Source of the DNA: Dastarcus helophoroides
Taxonomy: Eukaryota > Arthropoda > Insecta > Coleoptera > Bothrideridae
Direction of reading: 5' to 3'
Length of the DNA stretch: 64,000 bases
Assembly: GCA_028583605.1 (NCBI GenBank)
Contig: CM053336.1
Span: 26,281,007 to 26,345,006 of the forward strand
The notes below the pieces were generated by a model. The model had not been told where the DNA came from. It did no database searches and saw nothing but the letters and a program-made list of their open reading frames with translations. This document shows, one piece after another, positions 47,691 to 57,149 of the stretch (positions are counted from its first letter, which is position 1; every line of letters begins with the position of its first letter). The translations under genes and the position numbers were made by a program.

Positions 47691-49600
47691 AATTACAATA
47701 GTTTTGAATATTTTCAATTTATTGCAGAAAATTCAGTAAATTAAAAATTACTTTCCTAAATTAACGTTAAAATTTAAGAAGAAATGTTAACATTTTTAGA
47801 AAATGTCAGAATATTTGATACCTAAGTTTTAAAACAAACATAATTTATATTAGGGAAATTTTCTAGAATTTTGACTTCACAATTGAAATCTTTAAAAAAA
47901 AAGTGAAAATGAAAATTTTAAATTTCGATTTTATGCTAATTTAAGACCTTTAATAAAATATTTCAATGCGAAAATTTGGATAAATCCTTTGTAAGGCATC
48001 TCTACTGTAATAAAACTTTTAAAAGACATTTACCGGGAAAATTTTTTGAATTATCTGTGGAATGGTACTTTTAGGCGCTCAAAAGAACATTTTACCATGC
48101 AAATTAAGGTAAAGTTTTTGGAAAATTGTTTTGCAGGATAAAATCCCTTTCAAAAATATTTACCATCCAAATTATTATAAATGATTTGTAAGATATATTA
48201 TGGTAAATTTAAGGTGCTTGACAAAACATTTCATGGTGCAAATTGTATTAAAATTTGTGTAAGACATTTTAATTGAGATTGACATTCTCTGGAGAACCTT
48301 CACCATCAAATCTTTTTTAACAATTTGTAAGACATTTTTTAATAATTTTGGATACTTGACAACATTTTTCGAAGATGCTAAATTGGTTAAACGTTTTATA
48401 AGGCATTTTTTTGTAATTTTGGATCATTTAAACAACACTTACCGTAAAAACTTTTTAAAATGTTACTTAAACATTTTTCCAATAATCTTAGACGTTTGAA
48501 AAAATATTTTACCGTGCCAATTTGAGTAACATTTTAAAAAGGTTGATTATTTTCTTTTTCAAAAGCATTTTCCGTGCAATACATTTTACAACATTGTTAG
48601 GATAAAAATCATTTAAATGACAAATTTAAACGTGTGACGAAATAGTTCACTGCAAATTTAGACAAAGTTTTTGGAAATTTTTTACCGTGATTATGGTCTC
48701 TTTAAAAGGCATTTGCCGTGTAAATTCTTTTAAATCTTTTTAAGACATTCTATGCTAAATTTCAGTTGTTTTGGCAAAACAGTTTTTATTGTGATTGTAA
48801 ATCTTTGGAAAACATTTACCGCAAAATTCTATTAGATCATTTGTAAGATATTTATTAATGTTTTGCAAATGTGTTTAAACTTTTTGTGAGACAATATTCC
48901 TGTGATTATAGATTATTTAAACAACATTTATTGTAAAAAAAAATTTAAAACATTAGTGACACATACGAGTTATAATTTAAAGCTCTTGAAAAAAACATTT
49001 CACCGTGCAAATTTGGGTAAAATTTGTGAAAAGCTTTTTTATCGTACTTACGACATAAGTAAATATAAAACATTTTATGGCAATTTTAGGCGTTTGACAA
49101 AACACAACTTTTGAAAAACAAAATTAAAATTTCCAAAAAATCTCAACATTTTGAACTTTAAGTCAAAATATTGGAGAAGTAAATTAAGATTTAAGATTTT
49201 AACCCAGAGTTTCACAAAAACTCTCAACGAATAGAAAAAAGATCGAAATGTATACATTAAATATTTTTTTAATTTCGAGTTAATGCCTTAATGTTTGACT
49301 TTATCTATTATCTAAAATTTTTTGGAGATTTTATCATTCACTTGATATTTCTAAAAAAAAAAATTGAATTTAAAGTAGAGGTTTCGAGTCGAAGAAAAAA
49401 CAAAGTTCGAAAACAAAGTTGTTTGAGTTTAACTTTTTGCACAACTGATATGGAAATTTTGACTTTAAACTTAAAACTCGACATTAATAAAAGAAAACTT
49501 TAAAAATTTAAGTATTGAATAAACTTAAAACTTTGATTAAATTACGAATAATTTGCGTTTTTGCTGAAAAGAAAAGCAAAATTTTAATACTGGGGAATTA
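47690..49600. repeat. degenerate long-period array, ACATTTACCGTGCAAATT motif
   Basis: From about 47990 to 49100 a loose unit of roughly 70-90 bp recurs. It holds, in order, words close to ACATTTTACCGTGCAAATT, GTAAAATTTTTGTAAGACATTTT and AATTTTAGGCGTTTGAAAA. It differs from the TTTCGACTTT arrays, which frame it on both sides. No gene is supported. Confidence 0.6.
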
Positions 49601-49857
49601 ACAAAAATTTGAGATCAATTGTCTTATAGATGTAATATTTTTTCAACGTAGAAATGTTAGTATATTCAATAAAATAATTTTTGTAGAAATTGCATTTAAA
49701 AACATGTCGGGGATTAAGCAATTAAACAAAAGCATGTAACTTTGGTAATTAGCGATCCCCCTGGACCACCCTGTTTATCGGCTTGTGGAGATATTCTTAA
49801 GAAATCCGCGGGCAATTTATGGTCATTGTTTTTCAAAGAACACTAGAACAAAGAACA

Positions 49858-49897
49858 CAATTCCAGGTAATGTTTATGTTAACATTACCTGGAATTG
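49858..49897. repeat. 17-bp-arm perfect hairpin
   Basis: CAATTCCAGGTAATGTT, loop TATGTT, then AACATTACCTGGAATTG. The arms match exactly. Confidence 0.85.
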
Positions 49898-50083
49898 TTT
49901 TGGGGCACAAACAAAATAATCCAAATATCCAATAAGGAGAAAGTATCAGAACCTAACTGCCTCCCCTATCACAATGGGGAGTCCAAGATAAAATTTTGAA
50001 TAGTGGCATTTTTCTGGCAGACCATCATTTCCCTGCAGATCTTAAAAGTGCTAAATCTAGTGTTTTTGCTATTGTGATCAGAA

Positions 50084-50239
50084 ATGGCTTTAAGTATTTG
50101 GGACAAAGAATTCGACGAATTGCTCGACGAAATCTGTACAGTGAGTGAACCGTCAAGTTCCAGTTCCTCTGGCGACGTCCAACCTCGACCATATAAATAC
50201 ATATGCACTTACCGTGCATATGTATTTATTATTTTTTGA
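50084..50239 (+). CDS. small unrecognised ORF, possible first exon
   Basis: An ATG-initiated 51-codon frame: MALSIWDKEFDELLDEICTV, then SEPSSSSSSGDVQPRPYK, running into a hairpin and stopping at 50237. The start, an acidic helix followed by a Ser run, looks like a real protein N-terminus and is unlike the surrounding AT arrays. A GTGAGT that could be a splice donor occurs after ICT (50139-50144). I do not recognise the family. The 3' part reads through the 16-bp-arm hairpin at 50193-50229, which may be an insertion. Confidence 0.3.
   Translation: MALSIWDKEFDELLDEICTVSEPSSSSSSGDVQPRPYKYICTYRAYVFIIF
50193..50229. repeat. 16-bp-arm perfect hairpin
   Basis: ATAAATACATATGCAC, loop TTACC, then GTGCATATGTATTTAT, with exact arms. 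Confidence 0.85.
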
Positions 50240-50279
50240 CTAGTTAATATGTAACCCGACTCTATGCACTGTTGTCACT

Positions 50280-50600
50280 CGATTTTTTTTAATTTATTAT
50301 TTTGAATTTGAATTTTTTTTAAAATGGTGTAATTTTTTAAAGGGTTGTATTTTTTTAAATCTCGACTTTTTGTTAAAATTTTCAACTTTCTTTTAACTAC
50401 GGACTCTGTCGGAAAATATCGCTTTTTTTAAAATTGCGACCTTTTACTAAAATTTCTAAGACTATTTTGCAAATTTTAGAATTACGTTGATATTATTTTT
50501 ACATGTGATATTTTTGATTTATTTCGAAAATTTTGGCTTTTTTTCGAAACGTCCTTTTTCCAAAATTTTAATTTTTTTATGTTTTGACAGAAAACATACT
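50280..50600. repeat. short T-strand AT array
   Basis: The AAATCTCGACTTTTTG and AAATTTTGGCTTTTTT texture, as in the larger arrays. Confidence 0.5.
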
Positions 50601-50766
50601 GTTATGTTAGGTTATTACCGAAGACGCCGCATGCGTGCCGTGGCTCACGGATGATAGAATAAGGATAAAACACGGCCTATATTGGCCATGTATAACAATT
50701 TGACAGAAGTGCTTCTAAAAAGTGAAAGTGGAGTAGCCCTGACTGTTTCTTTTCTCTCTCTCTCTC

Positions 50767-50835
<69 letters not shown>

Positions 50836-51294
50836 ATTAAGAAATGACATTAAAATAAATGAAATCCGTAAGTTCCGACATTTTTCAGCAGATGTTTATT
50901 AGCCATATTTATTTACATCGTTTCTCATTGGCAGTAGAATTCCACCTCCTACTCTCTAGACGCTTTTTCGATACCGTTTTCTGCGGTCGTGCACTATCCT
51001 CCTTCTATAAGCCGTGCCGTAGCCAATGATTGTCGTGTTCCATTTTCGATCCTGCGCGTATCACTGCTTCCCAAGTAGAGGGACTTATGTGGAAGATGTA
51101 TTGCAAATATTCTCCATCTCTTTTTGTTGACTACGCCTTCCGCTCATTGTGCAAATGAGTTAGGCGGGGTATATCCTTTATAAATATATGCTACAACCCT
51201 CTCCCTTTATCTGGGCTTGGGACCGGCAATTGGTGCTACTGATCTACTCAATAACAGCCACAGACGGAGTTAATATCTTTAGCATGAAATATAT
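50600..51294. other. GC-richer unassigned segment with microsatellite
   Basis: Starts near TGTTAGGTTATTACC (50612) and contains the (CT)n run. The opening looks like an LTR start, but no second copy or clear end is seen, so a solo LTR is only a guess. Confidence 0.3.
50753..50833. repeat. (TC)n microsatellite
   Basis: About 80 bp of TC/CT dinucleotides with one CA interruption near 50769. Confidence 0.97.
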
Positions 51295-51588
51295 TGTTAG
51301 ATTCGTGTTCCTCCTCCATAATTTAAACACCAATAACGGTAGCGACACACAAATTATAACGATAATAAAAGGTAACACAACTTCAAAATATTAATTGAAC
51401 GAATGTTAAAACAGGTAACTATTTATCGATTAATTGAACAGGAATATCGAATTAACAATCCACTTCCGCCAGGCCCGAGTGACGCTGGGAGAGTATCCCC
51501 GCAGCCGGGACAAGCTGAGATTGGAATTCGTTCCTGGTGATTGGCGCCACGAAATATAAACAATGCGGGCCAACTCTGGTTGCTTACA
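51295..51588. repeat. left LTR of the non-coding element
   Basis: Starts TGTTAG, ends TTACA. It has an AATAAA at about 51364 in plus orientation. Confidence 0.88.
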
Positions 51589-51949
51589 CGGCCAACCTGA
51601 CGGATGTTTCGCTCTCGGAACATACCTTGTCATTACCAAAACAAATCAAAGTCAATACATTTCGTCCTTTTCGACTAAACGAAGAAAAACAAACATTTTG
51701 TTTAGGAAAAATAATTTGTTTACCATGAAAGTACGTTGATTCCATGATCCGAAATGTTTTAAATACATACATGTTAATTTCCACGGGAGTATTTTGACCC
51801 ATGCACATCAGAAACCAATCGTTGTTAATTTCCATGGGAGTATGCTGACCCATGCACGTTAGAAACCAATCGTTGTTTATTTCCATGGGAGATGCTGACC
51901 CATATCCACCAGAAACCAATCATTGTTAACGGATCATGGAAAACTCATG

Positions 51950-52930
51950 CTTCGAAATGTTTAAAAACATAACGGGAACCAAATCGTTAATAATGTACCA
52001 TGGAAAACCCATGCTTCGAAATGTTTAAAATATAACGGGAACCAAATCGTTAATAATGTACCATGGAAAAATCCATGCTTCGAAATGTGTAAAACATAAC
52101 GGGAACCAAATCGTTAATAATGTACCATGGAAAAATCCATGCTTCGAAATGTGTAAAACATAACGGTAACCAAATCGTCGTTAATGTACTATGGCAAAGC
52201 CATCTTCGAAATGTTCAAAACATAACGGGAACCAAATCATTGATAATGAACCATGGCAAAGCCATCTTCGAAATGTGTAAAACATAACGGTAACCAAATC
52301 GTCGTTAATGTACTACGGCAAAGCCATCTTCGAAATGCAAAAAAAACATGACGGTAACCAAATCGTCGTTAATGTACTACGGTAAAGCCATCTTCGAAAT
52401 GTATAAAACATAACGGTAACCAAATCGTTGTTAATGTACTATGGCAAAGCCATTTTCGAAATGCATAAAACATAACGGTAACCAAATCGTTGTTAATGTA
52501 CTATGGCAAAGCCATCTTCGAAATGCATAAAACATAACGGTAACCAAATCGTTGTTAATGTACTACGGTAAAGCCATCTTCGAAATGCATAAAACATAAC
52601 GGTAACCAAATCATCGTTAATGTACTACGGTAAAGCCATCTTCGAAATGCATAAAACATAACGGTAACCAAATCATCGTTAATGTACTACGGTAAAGCCA
52701 TCTTTAAAATGCATAAAACATAACGGTAACCAAATCGTCGTTAATGTACTACAGTAAAGCCTTCTTCGAAATGCCTAAAACATAACGGTAACCAAATGGT
52801 CGTTAATGTACTACAGCAAAGCCATCTTCGATCTTCGAAATGCATAAAACATAACGGTAACCAAATCGTCGTTAATGTACTACAGTAAAGCCTTCTTCGA
52901 AATGTCTAAAACATAACGGTAACCTATGGC
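51950..52930. repeat. tandem array, ~62-bp unit, about 16 copies
   Basis: The unit is close to AACGGTAACCAAATCGTCGT, then TAATGTACTACGGTAAAGCC, then ATCTTCGAAATGCATAAAACAT. Early units have the variant GGGAACC and ACCATGGAAAAATCC; later units are more uniform, so the array grew toward the right. A related diverged unit (GAAACCAATCGTTGTTAATT, CCATGGGAG) precedes it from 51770. Confidence 0.92.
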
Positions 52931-52945
52931 AGTTGGTTAATACAT

Positions 52946-53232
52946 TTTTTTTTTTTTTTTTGCCATCAATAGAACAAAAACAGAAATAAATCTAAAATAT
53001 GCCATTATTTTCAAAAACTCCAGTATGCTCTCAATATCTATTGCCAATGACCATATTCATAGTTCGCAACTACATTTTCCTGCCCCTTTTTGTCATTTTT
53101 TTTTTTTTTTTTGCCATCAACAGAACAAAAACAGAATAAAGCTGAAACATGCCATTCTTTCCAAAAACTCCAGTATGCTCACAATATCTATTGCCAATGA
53201 CCATAGTTCATAACTGCATTTTCCAGCCCCCT
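52946..53232. repeat. duplicated ~145-bp segment led by poly(T)
   Basis: Poly(T), then GCCATCAAYAGAACAAAAAC, and on through CTCCAGTATGCTC.CAATATC and TTGCCAATGACCAT, occurs twice (about 52946-53092 and 53099-53232). Confidence 0.85.
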
Positions 53233-53239
53233 TTTTTCT

Positions 53240-54867
53240 TTCAGCCTTCACTATTTTATGCATACAAATGTCTAAACGTTTTTATTCGTAAAATCTCAGA
53301 TATGCAAAACTTACTTTTTTTTTTTTTTTGTTAATGTGAGCTTCTTTTTTTTCTATAGGGCAATACAAAATCACCAAATTTATTAGTTTTTTTTAACTCT
53401 TGTAAAATATTATTATTTATCACTTTTGACTAGTAATTTTTATTACTTAGTGATCTTTTTACATAACCCTCGGCCAATCCTTAACTCCAATCAAGCTCAT
53501 AAAGCTATACGTTAGATTTGACTGTTTGCCCCATGTATATCAGGAAACATCCAAAAATTTTCAAACAGGAAAAATTGCACTTGTTTGCACTACAATCTAT
53601 TGCCATAAATTTAGGGATACCAAAACAAGATATGTCCCTCTGAAAACCTACTTTAGCATGTGTGTGCAATTTTGTCAAGGTGTCGGTATAAAAGAAACAA
53701 CTATTTGTTACCCTCGTCCATTATCGCATCCAGCGATTTAGGTTTTTAATGTAGGGCATGACCAATGAATAAGTCATAGTAAATTTATAGCAGGAACCAA
53801 ACTGGAGGTCAAATAAACTAAGTTGTACTATGTTTTTAACTTCGGCTCTTCTTCGGTATAGAATGCGTTTCGAAATAAGAAATATTACACCCAAGATTAT
53901 ACCCAGCCGTGCGGCTGTGTTTGTTTACTTTAAAAACGAGCCAACGAAAGTGTTTCAGACATTAAATGACACATTCGGTCCCTTATCCATGAAAGACGTA
54001 AAAAACTACTACCGATTCAATAAAAGGAATCGTGATTCTTTTATCGGATTCGGTGGTAAATTTCACTGGATTGTTACGTTCTGCTTTATTTCACAAAATA
54101 TTTTAAAAAACAAAAATTGCATTTGACTAGTACCGATTGAACGAAATGTTACTCTGTTTTAGTAAATTAATTTCTTTTTTTACTGCCATGTGGATATTTC
54201 GCAACGGGCGAGGCAACGCCACCCAACACAGCGACACTCCCCGCAGTCGTCAGATCGACCAAGAAACAAATCCCACATAGTTCGTCGACCTAACACCCTG
54301 AATGGTTTGTTTATGTATCAAATTCAAGCAGGCAATCGGTGACAGAATTACAATTGAGCCCAGCGACACCTTCCTCATCTTTACTTTCCTTTACCCTGCA
54401 AACAACCAATTCGGTCAAATCATGCGTACTCCACGTACTCCATCCAGTACGTAAACTTTTCAACAGAGCCGATCAATTGCTCACCCATGCGGCAGCCAAC
54501 AGAGTAAAATTAAAAAAAAAATACAAACTAAAACTTCATCAAGGAAGCAACAAAACTCTAAAGAAATCATTTCTAAGTATTGCCCAATTTCCCAAGTAGA
54601 ACATCCAGTGTCAATCATGGACATCAGTGACAAAAAAATAAAACAGTCAACCCCCACCAGTTCTGGCCGATCTACCCATTAAAGCTCGCCTTTTTTTTCT
54701 ACCTGATTTAACCATTTCTTCTTTTTAATTTCCGAACGAGATAGAGGGAGACCGACCTCACAGGAATCACTTTGACACCGCCTACAGATTTTTCCATTTT
54801 CACAACTAACTTTTCCATTGCACCCTTCGCAAAAATTTCGGAAAACAGAGGGGAATCCCACCGCTGC
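53240..54867. other. right interior of the LTR element, orphan ORFs only
   Basis: The plus-strand ORF 53830-54126 (98 codons, MFLTSALLRYRMRFEIRN) and ORF 54339-54599 (86 codons), and the minus-strand ORF 54679-54951 (hydrophobic start, then a Cys-rich stretch CEGCNGKVSCENGKICRRC), show no family I recognise. The last begins inside the LTR. None is called as a gene. Confidence 0.35.
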
Positions 54868-55161
54868 TGTTAGATTCGTGTTCCTCCTCCATAATTTAAA
54901 CATCAATAACGGTAGCGACACACAAATTATAACGATAATAAAAGATAACACAACTTCAAAATATTAATTGAACGAATGTTAAAACAGGTAACTATTTATC
55001 GATTAACTGAACAGGAATATCGAACCAACAATCCACCTCCGCCAGGCCCGAGTGACGCTGGGAGAGTGTCCCCGCAGCCGGGACAAGCTGAGATTGGAAT
55101 TCTTTCCTGGTGATTGGCGCCACGAAATATAAACAATGCGGGCCAACTCTGGTTGCTTACA
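54868..55161. repeat. right LTR of the non-coding element
   Basis: Second copy of the 294-bp repeat, followed by ATAT. Confidence 0.88.
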
Positions 55162-55279
55162 ATATACAATTTATAATAAATAACGTCAATATAGAAATAT
55201 GCATACATACACATTTTTTTTAAATGCTGTCAGTATTAACATGTGAGTGGTACTTACAATGTTAGTTGTAGTAGTCGTT

Positions 55280-55677
55280 TCAAAATAAATTTTTGACGGG
55301 TTGTACATTGGTAGCAACATTACTTCCTCCTGCAACGTAGCTTCTGCGAAAATCTTCATAAAAAAATAAACCATCGTTTCCCTTGTCGACTAACTCCATC
55401 GCTTCATGTCTTTCGGACGAAGTGTTTAATGTACTGCACTCCATTGAATCTCCCAAAGTCAGTTGTTTCATGGCATATGTAATACCATTATAGGGAGATA
55501 AAACTGATCCTTATATGGGGTCGTCTCCTTTATTAAAGCTTACCAAACCAAATGGTAAAATTTGATCAATTTCTTCGTCTATTAAGTGTCTACAGCCGTC
55601 TTCAATTGCTACTAGCAATTCTTTGCTATGCAAATTTTCTGGCTCAAAGGCACTATCAGTGAGTCCACTTTTCGACA
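55280..55677 (-). pseudogene. unrecognised minus-strand coding fragment
   Basis: After a plausible acceptor (TTTTGTTAAAG) a single minus-strand frame reads SKSGLTDSAFEPENLHSKEL, then LVAIEDGCRHLIDEEIDQIL, then PFGLVSFNKGDDPI. A TAA follows near 55506, and the frame continues LSPYNGITYAMKQLTLGDSM to VATNVQPVKNLF and a stop at 55280. Apart from the one TAA the frame is open for about 130 codons, and its balanced composition suggests a once-real protein. I do not recognise the family. It lies between the LTR element and the Penelope relic and may belong to a third element. Confidence 0.45.
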
Positions 55678-56004
55678 CTTTAACAAAACAACAATAACTT
55701 TAGAAAATTAAAAATACAATAATGCTTACCATGAGCAAAGAATGGTATTTATAACGTCAATGATATTTAGCGCGATCCATAGATCTCACACTATGGATGA
55801 ATCGAAGAGAGGGAACTGTGTAAGAAAAGCCCTAAGAGATAGGTATAAAATGGCACGTGATCCTTGGCAATAAACCGACTTTTCAAGGCTACTATGCTAT
55901 TGTTAACAGCAAATATTTATAGAAAGATCATGGAATTTTTAATCTCTGTTTTTGGTTTAACGACATCTTTAACCTACCCCTATTCCTTCACAAAATTCAA
56001 TAAT

Positions 56005-56355
56005 TTCTTCTAAAGCCTTTCTTCCTTATGTTCACGGAGTAACAGATCAAATCGGAAAATTATTGAGAAAACACAACATTAAACCCATTTTTTCATCATC
56101 TTCAAAGATCCAACAGCTCCTCCCATCTCCCAAAGATAAAATTTCATCCTTTTGTTCTAATGGTGTGTACAGGGTTCCTTGTTCTTGTGGTTCAGTGTAC
56201 ATCAAAGAAACGGGGCGATCATTTAAGACGCGAATATCCGAGCACCAAAGATGTCTTAGGTCTGGCTTATTTTTGCAGTCAGCCATTGCGGAACATCATG
56301 CGACCGGACATAAGATTCTCTTTGATAATATTTCAATTACATCCAATATTTCCAA
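56005..56355 (+). pseudogene. Penelope-like element: C-terminal region and GIY-YIG domain, left part
   Basis: The plus strand reads FLPYVHGVTDQIGKLLRKHN, then IKPIFSSSSKIQQLLPSPKD, then GVYRVPCSCGSVYIKETGRS and FKTRISEHQRC. This is the linker after the reverse transcriptase and the GIY-YIG endonuclease of Penelope-like retroelements, including the CxC...H zinc-binding residues. The second half of the GIY-YIG pair is YIK instead of YIG. The frame is cut by the gypsy insertion at 56355 and resumes without loss at 62460 (CCAA duplicated). Reverse transcriptase motifs are not seen upstream, so the copy is 5'-truncated. Confidence 0.85.
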
Positions 56356-56685
56356 TGTAAGGTAATGTAATATAGATTAATAATTAGGAATGATAAGACC
56401 GATGAACTTAGGTTGTAGACCTTTGTAATCGTTAATAGTGTGTAAGCAAAATAAGTTTGTCGGTCTAGATTTGTTGCCGTAATATTGTAAAAACTCTAAT
56501 AATGAAGCTTCAGCAAATTGTGTAAGTGCAATGCACATTATTGGGGTTTATAGAAGTCAAGAACCGGCACTTGACCATCAGCAATGTAATAGACTAGTCA
56601 AGATATAATATAGTTTTTAATTTAATTAGATTGAAGTCTTTTTTTAACAAGTAACATTCAAGTGACCACAAACGGGATCATTACA
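56356..56685 (+). repeat. 5' LTR of the gypsy element
   Basis: Starts TGTAAGGTAATG and ends GGGATCATTACA. It lies directly after CCAA. Confidence 0.95.
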
Positions 56686-56703
56686 TGGCGATCCTGCTAG
56701 CAG
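56686..56703 (+). promoter_or_regulatory. primer-binding site candidate
   Basis: TGGCGATCCTGCTAGCAG directly follows the LTR and begins with the TGG that pairs with tRNA CCA. I cannot name the tRNA. Confidence 0.6.
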
Positions 56704-56741
56704 TTCTGGAGACCAAATTCGCCGGTTAGTAAAAAATTAAT

Positions 56742-56969
56742 ATGGCAGGCAACACTGTTAGCAAGGAAAAAAAAGAAGATATAATTATTTCCCAGTCTGG
56801 AATAAATGGAACATCAACATCAAGCGAAATCACTGTAAAGGATGTTTGTGTGATAGCCGTTTTAGTACTGGCTGCAATTACCATTGTGCTATATATTTGG
56901 GGTAGGTGTAAAAAATTTCTAAAAAAGAAAATACGTCAAGAAATAGCAGCATCCCAGGAAAAAATTTAA
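56742..56969 (+). CDS. small single-pass membrane protein ORF upstream of gag
   Basis: 75 codons between the primer-binding site and gag. A polar N-terminus (MAGNTVSKEKKEDIII, Ser/Thr-rich to ~residue 33) is followed by one hydrophobic segment at about residues 35-53 (VCVIAVLVLAAITIVLYIW). A strongly basic tail follows (RCKKFLKKKIRQEIAASQEK). There is no signal peptidase motif. The arrangement predicts a single-pass protein with the basic side in the cytosol. The function is unknown. I believe comparable small ORFs occur in other insect gypsy elements, but that is from memory and unverified. Its preservation in a near-intact element suggests it matters for the life cycle, perhaps by membrane targeting of Gag. 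Confidence 0.65.
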   Translation: MAGNTVSKEKKEDIIISQSGINGTSTSSEITVKDVCVIAVLVLAAITIVLYIWGRCKKFLKKKIRQEIAASQEKI

Positions 56970-57149
56970 GAAGCAGAACAGCAGCACGGAAAATACACTT
57001 ATCTAGAAGTTGATAGAAGTTACAAGTGAGTAAAAGAGACCAAACAAAAATAAACCGGTGAGTGTTTTATTTAAAGAAACTTAGTGACAGTGTAAGAAAT
57101 AAAAACAGTAGTAATATTTAAATTAGTAATTAAAATAAGTTAGAATGAC

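Larger units (their letters stand above)
51295..55161. mobile_element. non-coding LTR element (LARD-like)
   Basis: Two direct repeats of 294 bp (51295-51588 and 54868-55161), both TGTTAGATTCGTGTTCCTCC to TTGCTTACA and about 97% identical by eye, bound a 3.3-kb interior. ATAT flanks both outer ends (51291-51294 and 55162-55165), a 4-bp target duplication. The interior has no gag or pol similarity in any frame. It holds a ~62-bp tandem array, a duplicated 145-bp segment and a few orphan ORFs (53830-54126, 54339-54599, 54679-54951 minus). The purine-rich AAAACAGAGGGGAA at 54843-54856 may be the polypurine tract of the plus orientation, but it is not adjacent to the LTR and no clear primer site starts with TGG, so the orientation is open. 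Confidence 0.85.

Noticed and set aside
51423..51639. Minus-strand ORFs in the LTR of the non-coding element (also at 54996-55214)
   Set aside because: They repeat exactly with the LTR and have no protein family features.
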